Below are positions 27,731-37,047 of a stretch of DNA of 64,000 nt, piece after piece (the first letter of the stretch is position 1; the number at the start of each line of letters is the position of its first letter). A model generated the notes under the pieces. That model ran no database searches. It saw only the letters and a list, made by a program, of their open reading frames with translations, and had not been told where the DNA came from. A program made the translations under genes and the position numbers. The stretch covers positions 558,001 to 622,000 of the forward strand of contig NZ_CABPRU010000002.1 in the NCBI RefSeq assembly GCF_902459705.1, written 5' to 3'. This DNA is from Pandoraea terrigena. GTDB lineage: Bacteria; Pseudomonadota; Gammaproteobacteria; Burkholderiales; Burkholderiaceae.

Positions 27731-27786
27731 CCTGAAACTCCTTGCCTGCTGCTTATGCCAACGGCCCCCGCCGGGCAGGGGAATAC

Positions 27787-27818
27787 AAAAAATGACGGCC
27801 AGACACCGGGCCGTCATT
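27787..27818 (-). terminator. terminator of the osmoprotectant ABC operon
   Basis: On the minus strand AATGACGGCC and GGCCGTCATT form a 10-base-pair stem followed by a T-run, 80 bases beyond the ATPase stop. Confidence 0.85.
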
Positions 27819-27897
27819 CGTTGACTTGCCGGACGAGCATCAGTGACGTCCGCCCGTCGACGACGGCGCAAGCCATCGTCTTGAATCGAGCGTCGGT

Positions 27898-29097
27898 TTA
27901 CGCCGTCGCACCGAACGGAACGCTTGCGATCACATGCGGCGCACCCGGCGGCTGCGGCACCGTGATCGTCCCGCCACCATTGCCGCGCGACTTCCCTGAG
28001 CTCAGATAGTCCGCGATGGAATCCTGCGTGACTTCGCCGAGATACTGGTTGTCGTCGCCGAGCACCGGCAGCGATGCCAGGTTGTGTTCATACATGCGCG
28101 AGAGCAGCACCCGCAGGTTGTCGTCCGCGACGGCCGACGCCTTGAATTCGCGCACCCGCTCGCCGCAAGCCCCCTGCGCTTGACGCGTATCCCGACGCGC
28201 AATGTAACCCAGCGCGCGCGCGTTCTCGTCGACGACGACCAACGAGCGCGTATCGAGTTCATCCATCATGCCGTAGGCCTCGGCCAGCGTCGTCTGCGGC
28301 TTGACGGTCGGCTGCGGCGTGGCCGCGTCCTCTGCGCGCACCAGCAACAGGCGCTTCAAGATTCGGTCATGTCCCACGAAGCTCGCCACGAACTCGTCGA
28401 CCGGACGCGCCAGCAGCGCATCGGGTTGCGCGCACTGCACGAGACGCCCCTGGCGGAAGATCGCGATGCGGTCGGCCAGCTTGATCGCCTCGTCGATATC
28501 GTGGCTGACCATGATGACGGTCTTGCCCAGTTGACGTTGCATCTGCAGGAACTCGTTCTGGATCGACTCGCGGTTGATCGGATCCACCGCACCGAACGGT
28601 TCGTCCATCAGCAGCACGGGCGGATCGGCCGCCAGCGCGCGGATCACGCCGATACGCTGCTGCTGCCCCCCGGACAGCTCGCGCGGGTAACGCGACAGGT
28701 AGCGCTTCGGATCGAGCGCCACCATCGCCATCAACTCGGTCGCGCGAGCACGACAACGCGCCTTGTCCCAGCCGAGCAGACGCGGCACGACGGTAATGTT
28801 CTCCTCGATGGTCATGTTGGGGAACAGGCCGATCTGCTGGATCACGTAGCCGATGTGACGGCGGAGTTCGATTTCGTTGATGTTGCCCGTGTCTTCGCCG
28901 TTGAGCAGAATGCGCCCGGACGTCGGCTTGATGAGCCGGTTGATCATCTTGAGCGTGGTCGTCTTGCCGCACCCCGACGGGCCGAGGAAGACGCAGATTT
29001 CGCCCGGCGGCACCTCGAGGCTGACCGAATTCACGGCGGTGACGGGCGTGCCGTCCTTCTGGACGAAGCTTTTGGTGAGATTGTCGAGTGTAATCAT
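27898..29097 (-). CDS. osmoprotectant ABC transporter ATPase with CBS domains
   Basis: A 399-residue ATPase of the OpuCA/ProV/YehX family. The ATPase core has Walker A GPSGCGKTT (about residues 37-45), the Q-loop VIQQIGLF, the signature LSGGQQQR, Walker B VLLMDEPFGAVD and H-loop VSHDIDE. The C-terminal part (about residues 260-390) carries a pair of CBS motifs (TRSLVVVDENARALGYIARR and NLASLPVLGDDNQYLGEVTQDS), which sense ionic strength in OpuA. Its ATG overlaps the preceding permease stop by four bases. It is the last gene of the four-gene operon. Confidence 0.93.
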   Translation of the reverse strand: MITLDNLTKSFVQKDGTPVTAVNSVSLEVPPGEICVFLGPSGCGKTTTLKMINRLIKPTSGRILLNGEDTGNINEIELRRHIGYVIQQIGLFPNMTIEENITVVPRLLGWDKARCRARATELMAMVALDPKRYLSRYPRELSGGQQQRIGVIRALAADPPVLLMDEPFGAVDPINRESIQNEFLQMQRQLGKTVIMVSHDIDEAIKLADRIAIFRQGRLVQCAQPDALLARPVDEFVASFVGHDRILKRLLLVRAEDAATPQPTVKPQTTLAEAYGMMDELDTRSLVVVDENARALGYIARRDTRQAQGACGERVREFKASAVADDNLRVLLSRMYEHNLASLPVLGDDNQYLGEVTQDSIADYLSSGKSRGNGGGTITVPQPPGAPHVIASVPFGATA

Positions 29098-29741
29098 ACG
29101 GTTCGGATTCCTTTGGGTGTCAGCACGCGCTGCAGGCGGTGCAACAGGGTGTCGGCGACGATGGCGAGCAGACTCACCATGACCGCACCCGCGACAAGCT
29201 GCCGGGTGTCGCTCTGGCTGATCCCCTGGGTGATCAACACCCCGAGACCGCCGGCCCCGACGATGGCGCCAATGGCCATCACGCCGATATTCATGACGAC
29301 GGCCGTGCGCACGCCGCCCAGCACCACCGGCACGGCCAGCGGCAATTCGACCAGGCGCAGGCGCTGCCAGAACGTCATGCCGATGCCGATCCCCGCTTCG
29401 CGAATGCTTGGGTCGATCTGGCGCAAGGCGAGGCTCGTATTGCGCATGATCGGCAGCAGCGAATACAGGAACACGGCAGCCACCGCCGGTGCCGGTCCGA
29501 TCCCCATGCCATAAACCGACAGGGCCGGGATCATGAGGCCGAACAGCGCAATCGACGGAATGGTCAGCACGACGGTGGCCAGGCCGAGCACCGCGCCCGA
29601 CAGCCAGCGAAAGCGCGTGACCAGCACGCCCATGGGCACGCCAACCACAATGGCAGCCCCTACCGAGGCGGCGACCAGCCACGCATGCTGTCCGGTCAGG
29701 ATCAGGATGCGGTGCCAGTTATGCGTTAAAAAATCAATCAT
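29094..29741 (-). CDS. osmoprotectant ABC transporter permease (second)
   Basis: A 215-residue integral membrane protein with the BPD_transp_1 fold of OpuCB/YehW-type permeases. The EAA loop reads LRQIDPSIREAGIGIGMTFWQRLRLVELPLAVP, and a late helix holds GVMAIGAIVGAGGLGVLI. It starts 44 bases after the binding-protein stop and overlaps the ATPase start (ATGA). Together with the other permease it should form the heterodimeric channel. Confidence 0.92.
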   Translation of the reverse strand: MIDFLTHNWHRILILTGQHAWLVAASVGAAIVVGVPMGVLVTRFRWLSGAVLGLATVVLTIPSIALFGLMIPALSVYGMGIGPAPAVAAVFLYSLLPIMRNTSLALRQIDPSIREAGIGIGMTFWQRLRLVELPLAVPVVLGGVRTAVVMNIGVMAIGAIVGAGGLGVLITQGISQSDTRQLVAGAVMVSLLAIVADTLLHRLQRVLTPKGIRTV

Positions 29742-29785
29742 GGGACTCCTCAGTCACTATCAGACGCAACGACGGGCGAGGGCCG

Positions 29786-30727
29786 TCATTGCACGAGCCC
29801 TTCCTGCTTGAGGAAGTCACTCGCCACGCGCGCCACCGCGCGATGGTCGATATCGACCTTCGCATTCATGTCGCTCATGTTTTCGTTGTTGATTTTCGCG
29901 GACAGCGCGTTGAGTTCGTCGGCGAGCTTGGGATGGGCGTCGAGCACGGCCTGACGCACTACGGGCGTGGCCGCGTAGGCCGGGAAGAAGCCCTTGTCGT
30001 CGGCAAGCACCTTCAGATCGAACCCTTTGTTGCGGCCATCGCTCGTGTAGACGAGACCCGCGTCGATCTGTGCGTTCTTGAGTGCCGTATAAACGAGACC
30101 CGGGTCCATCTGCTTGATGTTGCGTCGCGCGAGATGGAAGTCGTAGAGTTGCTCCATCGGACCAAGACCATCCGCGCGGCCGACGAACTCCATGTCGAAG
30201 GCGAACTGCATCTTCGGATTCGCCCGGAATCTGTCCACAAGCTGCGAGACCGTCTCGATCCCCGCTTCTCTCGCAATATTGCCCGGCACGGCAAACGCAT
30301 ACGTGTTGTTGAGCGCCGACGGATTGAGCCAGACCAGACCGATCTTGCCGTCGAGTTCCTTCACGCGCTCATACGTTTGCTGCGGATCCAGCTTCTCGGT
30401 GACCTTGTTGTAGACAATGAGCGACGTGCCGGTGTATTCCCAGACGATGTCGAGCTGGTTGCTCTCCATGCCCTGGCGCATGACCACGCTCCCCAGGCCG
30501 TTCTTGAGCTCGACGTCGTACCCTTTGCTGCGCAGGTACTGCGTGGTCATTTCCGAGAGAATCAACTGCTCAGTGAAGTTCTTGCCGCCGACGGTCAACG
30601 TTTCGGCATGGGCGGTGGCGCTCATGGCACCTGCGGCGATCACGCCGAGCGCCAGACAGGCCGCGCCGAGACGCCGAATCCAGCGCGGCGTCATGCCGGC
30701 GAGCGAACGAGAGATTGAAACTTGCAT
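29786..30727 (-). CDS. osmoprotectant (glycine betaine-type) substrate-binding protein
   Basis: A 313-residue exported binding protein of the OpuAC/OsmF (YehZ) family. The signal sequence is long (MQVSISRSLAGMTPRWIRRLGAACLALG, then a hydrophobic core ending ATAHA-ETL). The mature domain begins TLTVGGKNFTEQLILSEM, with DIVWEYTGTSLIV and GLVWLNPSALNNTYAFAV, all characteristic of the family. Betaine is usually held in an aromatic cage; candidate aromatic residues are seen but not proven. ATG 30727 has AAAGGAGACCC upstream. It lies between the two permease genes. Confidence 0.93.
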   Translation of the reverse strand: MQVSISRSLAGMTPRWIRRLGAACLALGVIAAGAMSATAHAETLTVGGKNFTEQLILSEMTTQYLRSKGYDVELKNGLGSVVMRQGMESNQLDIVWEYTGTSLIVYNKVTEKLDPQQTYERVKELDGKIGLVWLNPSALNNTYAFAVPGNIAREAGIETVSQLVDRFRANPKMQFAFDMEFVGRADGLGPMEQLYDFHLARRNIKQMDPGLVYTALKNAQIDAGLVYTSDGRNKGFDLKVLADDKGFFPAYAATPVVRQAVLDAHPKLADELNALSAKINNENMSDMNAKVDIDHRAVARVASDFLKQEGLVQ

Positions 30728-30747
30728 AACGATGGGTCTCCTTTGTC

Positions 30748-31482
30748 TTAGCGCGCGGGCGCGCCGTGACGTGCGAACCAGAGCCCGCTGCCGAATGCGA
30801 CGATGCCGTCGAGCACCAGTGCGAGCAATGCGGTACCGCCCGCACCGAGCAGCAGCTTCGTCGGGTCGTTCAGATAGATGCCAGGGAAGATCAGTTGTCC
30901 GAGACTGTCAGCGCCGATCAGGAACGCAAGCGGCGCGGTGCCGACGTTGATCGCGAGCGCGGTACGAATGCCGCCGACGATGACCGGCATCGCATTGGGC
31001 AGATCGACACGGAACAGGACTTGTGCGGGCGTCATGCCCATGCCGCGCGCCGATTCCCGCAACGCCGGCGGCACCTGCCGCAGGCCTTCGTAAGCATTAC
31101 GCACGATGGGCAGCAGCGACGCGAGCCATAGCGCCAGAATGGCGGGGCGGTCGCCGATACCCAGCACGGCCATCGATAACGCCAGCACGGCGAGCGACGG
31201 CAGCGTGTTGCCAATATTGAAGATTTGCACGGCGCGCTCGGCGTGCCTCTCGAACTTTGGCCGTGAGATCAGCATGCCGGCGGGTACGCCGACCACGATC
31301 GCCATCGCCATCGAGATCGCCACGAGCTTGAGGTGCTGCTGCGTGTAATAGACCAGGTCGCCCCGGTATTTGACGAGCGCATCGACGCCCAGCCAATACA
31401 GCAGACCGGAGACTGCGGCGGCAACGCCGAGCAGTCCAAAGCCTGCCAAATAGAAAATGCGGTACTGCTTCGCCACGTTCAT
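30748..31482 (-). CDS. osmoprotectant ABC transporter permease (first)
   Basis: A 244-residue membrane protein of the OpuC/YehY type, first gene of the operon. It has a longer N-terminal region with an extra helix (YLAGFGLLGVAAAVSGLLYWLGV) before the conserved core. The EAA loop reads LRQVPPALRESARGMGMTPAQVLFRVDLPNAMP. AAAGGGAGC precedes ATG 31482; the open frame continues further upstream but lacks a ribosome site. The gene order permease, binding protein, permease, ATPase resembles the YehZYXW set rather than OpuC of Bacillus. Confidence 0.92.
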   Translation of the reverse strand: MNVAKQYRIFYLAGFGLLGVAAAVSGLLYWLGVDALVKYRGDLVYYTQQHLKLVAISMAMAIVVGVPAGMLISRPKFERHAERAVQIFNIGNTLPSLAVLALSMAVLGIGDRPAILALWLASLLPIVRNAYEGLRQVPPALRESARGMGMTPAQVLFRVDLPNAMPVIVGGIRTALAINVGTAPLAFLIGADSLGQLIFPGIYLNDPTKLLLGAGGTALLALVLDGIVAFGSGLWFARHGAPAR

Positions 31483-32370
31483 GCTCCCTTTTGAATGGGT
31501 TGGCAGCGCTGGCGCGAGGCAATAGCAATCGCCCCGCGTGACAACGCGGTCAAACAAGCATGACAACTGTTAGCTGCCTTGCGAATTGTGAAGTGTCCGC
31601 TCCGAAGGTCTGTGGAAGACGACGGTGACGAACCAGGCGTCGCGAAATGCGACTGAGAGACAAGCTTTCGACGCCATGAGCGCCTGGGCCTCTCGGTGCA
31701 CGCTTATTGAAAGCGCGCGAATGTTCTACTGCACGAACTCATTGAGTGGTGGGACGGGACATCGGCGCAATGAGGAACACCGACAACCCTTTTGCATCTG
31801 TTGCTATGGACCAATCGCGGCGATCGGCTTTTTTTATTCTAGTACAGATAGTGCGTCGCTGCCAAGCCGCAGTCCGCCTTAAGGGACAAATCCCGCGCAT
31901 TCTGGGGCGCTATTCGCTCGCATCAAGCCGCATCAATCGGATTCCAAATCAATTGCACGCACGGCAATGTGCCGTCGTCATTGGCGCCGCTGGAAACCTC
32001 GAACACGCGTCCCGAAATTCGCCAATTCACAGTTCCGCAGAGCGGATCGATGTGCCGCGTTGACGTTTCCCGCGGCAACGACCGCACGGGTTTGCGCGCC
32101 TGAAAACGGTGCACAAGCGACCGGAAATCCGGGCCTCCGTGGGGGGGCGAACGGGAATGCGACGCCCGCCATCCGAAACGGATGCCAACGCGAAGAAACT
32201 CGTGTATTCTCCGAGCTTTATCTTAGTTTTCAACTATTTAGCGGAAAATCGGGGAAACGGAACGGCGACGCAAGGCGACGACCTTGCGGCCAGTTTCGGG
32301 CGCGATGGTTGAACGGCAAAAAGGGCGATCGTGCGCAAGGCACGAGGTCGTTGATTGGCGAATAACAACT
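31483..32370. other. 888-base intergenic region with an orphan terminator
   Basis: No protein gene is well supported. It should contain promoters for the osmoprotectant operon (leftward) and the GGDEF gene (rightward). A terminator-like hairpin with a seven-T tract reads rightward at 31811-31835, with no known rightward gene upstream. A weak 63-residue minus-strand frame (GTG at 32114 to 31923) has third-position G/C lower than nearby genes; I do not call it. Confidence 0.5.
31811..31835 (+). terminator. orphan rightward terminator
   Basis: CCAATCGC and GCGATCGG form a stem with one mismatch, followed by C and seven T residues. It lies in a region with no plus-strand gene upstream for over 300 bases, so it could end a small RNA. 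Confidence 0.5.
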
Positions 32371-33738
32371 ATGAAAAGTACCATCAGCCGTACCGAACAA
32401 GGCAATCGTGTGGCCGCGACCGTCATCCTGGTTGCGTGCGCTGCGCTCACTCTCGCCGGATTTCTCGCGCGCGCCATTCAAGGCAACGTCAATCCGTTAC
32501 TGACGTTCTTCCTCGTTTCGGCCGGCGGCATTCTCAACCTGTCGACGGCGTGTCTGCTGGGCGTGCAATACCTCTACAACGGCAAACGATACTTCGCGCA
32601 ATTTGGATGTGCGTTTCTGCTGCGCGGTCTCTTCATGTTCACCGAAGGCGTATTGCTTGCGAATCAACTTGCCGGCATTGCCACGCATGTCACGCGCGCC
32701 CCCTTCTGGCTTTGGCTGATGGCTGAAGCGAGTTTTGCTGCTTACGTCATGCTGAGCGTGCGTAGTTATTCACGCACGCGCAACGATCCGCACATCCGTC
32801 CCGGCTACAAGGAAGCAGCGCGCTACGGCGCGACCGTGCTAGTCATCTGGGCGACGACGTCGCTGGCGCTGGTCGGCACCGGTCGCACGCTCGTGACGCC
32901 GCCACTGCCCGGCGGTGTCGGTGTCGAGACGCTCGCACTCTACGCGCTTTTCGTCGCTTACGTCGCGCTGTGGTGGCGTGTCGCGGCGGTCACGCGCTTA
33001 TCCCACAAGCTATTCCTGCTCGTGTGGGTCGTGGTCACCATCTCGCTATGCCAGTTACTGCTGTCGCTGACGGCGCCCAACGACGCCTCATACCAATGGT
33101 ATGCCGCACGCCTTCTCGCACTGGCATCGCCCGGCGTCGCGACGCTCGCCCTTGTCTGGGAAATCACGCGCCAGTACCAGTCGCTCGCGCTCACGAACAC
33201 CGACCTGGTCGAGAAGGTGTTCATCGATCCGCTGACGCACATCTACAATCGCCGCTACTTCGACAATCGCATCCGCCTCGTTGCTGACCGGGTTCAGCAA
33301 CGCGCGGTACCGCTGTCCGTGCTGCTGATCGACATCGACTTTTTCAAGCAGGTCAACGACCGCTACGGTCATCCGTTTGGCGACGTCGTCTTGCAACGCA
33401 TCGCCAACACGATCCAGCACTGCATTCGCCTGCCGGCCGATTTCGCGGTGCGATTGGGCGGCGAGGAATTTGCTGTGGTGCTACCGGAAATCGATCAACA
33501 CGCCGCGCTGCGCGTGGCCGATCGCATTCGCGAATCGGTCAAGCGCGCGAGCACCGATCTACTCCCCGCGAAGGCGCGCGAGAAAGGCGAGGCCATCACG
33601 ATCAGCGTGGGCATTGCCACGTGGGAACCGGGGAAGCCGCTCGTCATCAACGCAATGCTCGAGCGCGCCGATAAGGCGCTCTATCAGGCCAAGCACAAGG
33701 GACGCGATCAAAGCGTGCTGGGACAGTTGGCGGCCTGA
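32371..33738 (+). CDS. membrane-bound diguanylate cyclase
   Basis: A 455-residue protein. The first 230 residues hold about seven hydrophobic helices resembling an MASE4-type sensor, without recognised ligand motif. A short coiled linker (TRQYQSLALTNTDLVEKV) leads to the GGDEF domain: DPLTHIYNRRYFDN, the metal-binding DIDFFKQVNDRYGH, the active-site GGEEF at residues 363-367, and the C-terminal ADKALYQAKHKGRD. The active site is complete, so it should make cyclic di-GMP. The inhibitory I-site RxxD, nine residues before GGEEF, is not canonical: Arg is shifted by one and LPAD is found. The start at 32371 is by domain length; the ribosome site is weak. Confidence 0.9.
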   Translation: MKSTISRTEQGNRVAATVILVACAALTLAGFLARAIQGNVNPLLTFFLVSAGGILNLSTACLLGVQYLYNGKRYFAQFGCAFLLRGLFMFTEGVLLANQLAGIATHVTRAPFWLWLMAEASFAAYVMLSVRSYSRTRNDPHIRPGYKEAARYGATVLVIWATTSLALVGTGRTLVTPPLPGGVGVETLALYALFVAYVALWWRVAAVTRLSHKLFLLVWVVVTISLCQLLLSLTAPNDASYQWYAARLLALASPGVATLALVWEITRQYQSLALTNTDLVEKVFIDPLTHIYNRRYFDNRIRLVADRVQQRAVPLSVLLIDIDFFKQVNDRYGHPFGDVVLQRIANTIQHCIRLPADFAVRLGGEEFAVVLPEIDQHAALRVADRIRESVKRASTDLLPAKAREKGEAITISVGIATWEPGKPLVINAMLERADKALYQAKHKGRDQSVLGQLAA

Positions 33739-33748
33739 TGCCAGATGC

Positions 33749-33780
33749 CCACACCGCGCTCAGCGACGAGGGCGGTGTGG
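33749..33780. terminator. hairpin between convergent GGDEF and VOC genes
   Basis: CCACACCGC and GCGGTGTGG form a perfect nine-base-pair stem with a 14-base loop. It straddles the gap between the two stop codons. No T-tract follows, so terminator function is only likely. Confidence 0.45.
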
Positions 33781-34179
33781 CGGCCCCTTGAGTTCGACGG
33801 TATTGCCGTCGGGATCGTCGAGATAGCACGACGGCCCTTCGCCGTGCGCGCCGTAGCGCAACACAACGTCACCCAGCGTCACCCCGTGCGAGGCCAACCC
33901 CTGGCGGATGGCCACGTCGTCGAACGGCTCCACGCGCAGACAGAAGTGATCGAGATTGCGCCCCTCCGGGCCGGGCGCAACGCCGCCTCGGCGGCCGATT
34001 TCGCCGGCCACATCGACCAGGTCGATCAACGCGTCGCCCGCGCGCAGTTGCACGAGGCCAATGTCGGCCTGCACCTTTTCCAGCGTGCAGCCCAGGACAT
34101 CGATATAGAAATGCCGGAGTCGCTCGACGTCGCTGGTGCGAAGCACCACGTGATCGAGCGCAACGAACGGAATCTTCAT
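33760..34179 (-). CDS. VOC-superfamily (glyoxalase-like) protein
   Basis: A 139-residue single-domain protein with two beta-alpha-beta-beta-beta modules. It starts MKIPFVALDHVVLRTSDVERLRHFYIDVLGCTLE, has His at the first metal position (LDHVVL), a second His in NLDHFCLRV and a Glu in GNTVELKGP, thus the metal ligands of VOC enzymes appear present. No substrate can be named. Its ATG overlaps the stop of the spoVR gene (TGATG), so it is translated with the stress genes. Confidence 0.87.
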   Translation of the reverse strand: MKIPFVALDHVVLRTSDVERLRHFYIDVLGCTLEKVQADIGLVQLRAGDALIDLVDVAGEIGRRGGVAPGPEGRNLDHFCLRVEPFDDVAIRQGLASHGVTLGDVVLRYGAHGEGPSCYLDDPDGNTVELKGPPHRPRR

Positions 34180-35723
34180 CAGGCACTCAACGCATAGCGT
34201 CGCCGCTTCTCGACCTTGGTCTCGTGCGTCATCTCTTTGCGGCCGTCCTCGAACACGGTCTCGAGCCGCACCGTGAAGCCCCACAGGCGGGCCACGTGCT
34301 TGAGCACTTCCTCAAAGCTGTCATCGAGCGGCTTGCGGTCGCTTTGCACGTGGCGCAGCGTGAGCGAGCGATCGCCGTGCAGATCAACGTGCGCCACCTG
34401 GATGTTTGGCTCCAACTGGCTGAGGTTGTATTGCTGCGCAAGCATCTCGCGTATTTCGCGATAGCCGGAGTCGTTGTGAATGGCCATCACGCGCAGGCGG
34501 CTGTCGCGGTCGTCGTCGAGCACGGAGAACAGCTTCAGGTCGCGAATGACCTTGGGCGACAGGAATTGCTGGATGAAGCTCTCGTCCTTGAAGTTGCGCA
34601 TGGCGAAGTCGAGCGTCGTCAACCAGTCGGTGCCGGCGATGTCGGGCGCCCATTGGCGATCCTCGTCGGTCGGCGCTTCGCACATGCGGCGGAGGTCCTG
34701 GAACATCGCAAAGCCCAGCGCATACGGATTCAGACCGCTGTAGTATGGGCTGTCGAACGACGGCTGGTACACCACGTTCGTATGCGCATGCAGGAACTCC
34801 ATCATGAATGCGTCGTTGACGAGCTTCTCCTGGTAGAGCTGCTGCAGAATCGTGTAGTGCCAGAACGTTGCCCAGCCTTCGTTCATCACCTTCGTCTGAC
34901 GCTGCGGATAGAAGTACTGGGCGAGCTTGCGCACGATGCGCACGATCTCGCGCTGCCACGGGGCGAGCTTGGGGGCGTTCTTCTCGAAGAAGTACAGCAG
35001 GTTCTCCTGCGGCTCGCTCGGAAACGGTGCCTCTTCAGACTCGCCGGGGTCGAGCCCGTCGTCCTCCTCGTCATCGTGCAAGGGATGATGCGGCAACGTA
35101 CGCCACAGATCGTTGATCTGCAATTGCAAATAGTTCTCGCGCTCCTTCTGGCGTGCCTGCTCCTGCGCGAGCGACAAGCGCTTGGGCCGCTTGTAGCGGT
35201 CGACGCCGTAATTCATGAGCGCATGGCAAGAGTCGAGCAGCAACTCGACCGACTGTTCGCCATAACGCTGCTCGCACTCGGTGATGTAGTTGCGCGCGAA
35301 CAGCAGGTAGTCGACGATGGCGTCGGCGCTGGTCCAGGTGCGGAACAGGTAATTGCCCTTGAAGAACGAGTTATGACCGTAGCTGGCGTGCGCGATGGTC
35401 AGCGCCTGCATCGTCATGCTGTTCTCCTCCATCAGATACGCGATGCAGGGGTTCGAATTGATGACGATCTCATACGCCAGCCCCATTTGCCCGCGCTTGT
35501 AGCCGCGCTCGGACGACAGGAAGTGCTTGCCATACGACCAGTGGTGATAGCCGATGGGCAGCCCCACGGTCGCGTAGGCGTCGAGCATCTGCTCGGCCGT
35601 GATGATCTCGATCTGGTTGGGATACGTGTCGAGCCTGAAGTTCGCCGCGATGCGCGCGATCTCATGCTCGTAGCGTTGAATCAGCTCGAACGTCCATTCC
35701 GATCCGGTGGATATATACGCCAT
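34179..35723 (-). CDS. SpoVR family protein (YcgB-like)
   Basis: A 514-residue soluble protein, close to the YcgB family, found in Bacillus as SpoVR, which affects spore cortex formation, and in many Gram-negatives with prkA and yeaH. The start MAYISTGSEWTFELIQRYEHEIARIA is typical. The highly conserved parts are PIGYHHWSYGKHFL, ALTIAHASYGHNSFFKGNYLF and MNEGWATFWHYTIL, rich in His, Glu and Tyr, with an HEXXH-free but metal-like arrangement (HASYGHN; EGWATFWH). A Glu/Asp-rich linker lies around residue 210-235. Biochemical role unresolved. Confidence 0.95.
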   Translation of the reverse strand: MAYISTGSEWTFELIQRYEHEIARIAANFRLDTYPNQIEIITAEQMLDAYATVGLPIGYHHWSYGKHFLSSERGYKRGQMGLAYEIVINSNPCIAYLMEENSMTMQALTIAHASYGHNSFFKGNYLFRTWTSADAIVDYLLFARNYITECEQRYGEQSVELLLDSCHALMNYGVDRYKRPKRLSLAQEQARQKERENYLQLQINDLWRTLPHHPLHDDEEDDGLDPGESEEAPFPSEPQENLLYFFEKNAPKLAPWQREIVRIVRKLAQYFYPQRQTKVMNEGWATFWHYTILQQLYQEKLVNDAFMMEFLHAHTNVVYQPSFDSPYYSGLNPYALGFAMFQDLRRMCEAPTDEDRQWAPDIAGTDWLTTLDFAMRNFKDESFIQQFLSPKVIRDLKLFSVLDDDRDSRLRVMAIHNDSGYREIREMLAQQYNLSQLEPNIQVAHVDLHGDRSLTLRHVQSDRKPLDDSFEEVLKHVARLWGFTVRLETVFEDGRKEMTHETKVEKRRRYALSA

Positions 35724-35769
35724 GATGCGTCCTCGTTGCCCTCGTTGGGGTATCGACGCGGGACCGTTT

Positions 35770-37032
35770 TCAGGCCGCCTTCTTCTTGAACAGGTCGTGC
35801 AGCACCGGATAGATCTCGGCCGCCTCCATGATGCGCTGCATCGCGAAATTCGGGTACTGCTGCTTGACGGACAAGTATTCGTTCCACAGATTCTGCGGCT
35901 CGGCGCTGGCCACCTCCACGTACGCGAAATACTGCACGGCAGGCATGATCGACTGCATCAGGATGTCGCGGCAAATGGGCGAATCACCGTCCCAGTTATC
36001 GCCGTCGGAGACTTGCGCGCCGTAGATATTCCAGTCGCTCGGCGAGTAGCGATCCGCGATGATTTCCGTCATCAGCTTGAGCGCGCTCGAGACGACCGTC
36101 CCCCCCGATTCACGCGCATAGAAGAAATCGTCTTCGTTGACTTCCTTCGCCGTCGTGTGGTGCCGGATGAGCACGAGATCGATGCGCTCGTAGTTATGCC
36201 GCAGGAACAGGTAGAGCAGCATGAAGAAGCGCTTGGCCAGCTCCTTGCGGCTCTGATCCATCGAGCCGGAGACGTCCATCAGGCAGAACATGACGGCCTG
36301 CGCCTGCGGACGCGGCTGCATGATCCGGTTCGAGTAGCGCAGGTCGAGCTTCTCGATGTAGGGAATCGCCTCGACGCGCGTGCGCAGATGCGTGATCTCG
36401 TGCGCCAGCGCCAGCGCGCGTGGCGAGGTTTCGCCCTCGCGCGCGACGAGATCCGCATACTCGGCCTCCAGCTCGCGCAACTGCTTGCGATATGGCGCCG
36501 TGAGAGCGATGCGTCGCCCCAGCGAGCTGCGCATCGTGCGAATGACATTGAGGTTCGACGGCGTGCCGTCGACGGAATAGCCCGCACGAACCTTGCGGAA
36601 CTCAGGAATCTGCGCGAGCCGTCGTTTGGCGAGGTCCGGCAGGGCCATGTCCTCGAAGAAGAATTTCAGGAACTCCTCGCGCGAGAGGTTGAAGACGAAA
36701 TCGTCCTCCCCCTCTCCCGAATCGCTGGCGCGACTGCCGCCGCCCCCTGCGCCCGATGGCGGACGCTCGAAGTTGTCGCCCACCACGAACTCGCGATTGC
36801 CGGGATGCACCATCTCCCGCCGCCCGCCGGGTCCGTGGTGAAACAACGGCTCCGAAATGTCCTTGACCGGAATCGAGATCTGTCCGCTGCCATCGATATC
36901 GGTAATCTTGCGACCCGCCACCGCCTTCGCCACCGCGCGCCGAATCTGGTCGCGATAACGCTTGATGAAGCGCTGCTGGTTGATGGCGCTCTTGTTCTTG
37001 CCGTTTTGCCGTCTGTCGATGATTGCTGACAT
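35770..37032 (-). CDS. yeaH: YeaH/YhbH family protein (DUF444)
   Basis: A 420-residue protein of the DUF444 family. The C-terminal part is a von Willebrand A-like domain with the metal-ion site DVSGSMDQSRKELAK (the DxSxS motif) near residue 250, followed by TVVSSALKLMTEII and GAQVSDGDNW. The N-terminal third is basic and has a Gly/Ser-rich linker (about residues 92-108). The family always accompanies PrkA and SpoVR, suggesting a chaperone or substrate-adaptor role. It begins 15 bases after prkA and ends 46 bases before spoVR. Confidence 0.93.
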   Translation of the reverse strand: MSAIIDRRQNGKNKSAINQQRFIKRYRDQIRRAVAKAVAGRKITDIDGSGQISIPVKDISEPLFHHGPGGRREMVHPGNREFVVGDNFERPPSGAGGGGSRASDSGEGEDDFVFNLSREEFLKFFFEDMALPDLAKRRLAQIPEFRKVRAGYSVDGTPSNLNVIRTMRSSLGRRIALTAPYRKQLRELEAEYADLVAREGETSPRALALAHEITHLRTRVEAIPYIEKLDLRYSNRIMQPRPQAQAVMFCLMDVSGSMDQSRKELAKRFFMLLYLFLRHNYERIDLVLIRHHTTAKEVNEDDFFYARESGGTVVSSALKLMTEIIADRYSPSDWNIYGAQVSDGDNWDGDSPICRDILMQSIMPAVQYFAYVEVASAEPQNLWNEYLSVKQQYPNFAMQRIMEAAEIYPVLHDLFKKKAA

Positions 37033-37047
37033 AGTGGCCCCGATTGG

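Noticed and set aside
31923-32114. A 63-codon minus-strand frame in the gap before the GGDEF gene
   Set aside because: Starts at GTG with no ribosome site; third-position G/C near 65%, below neighbouring genes.
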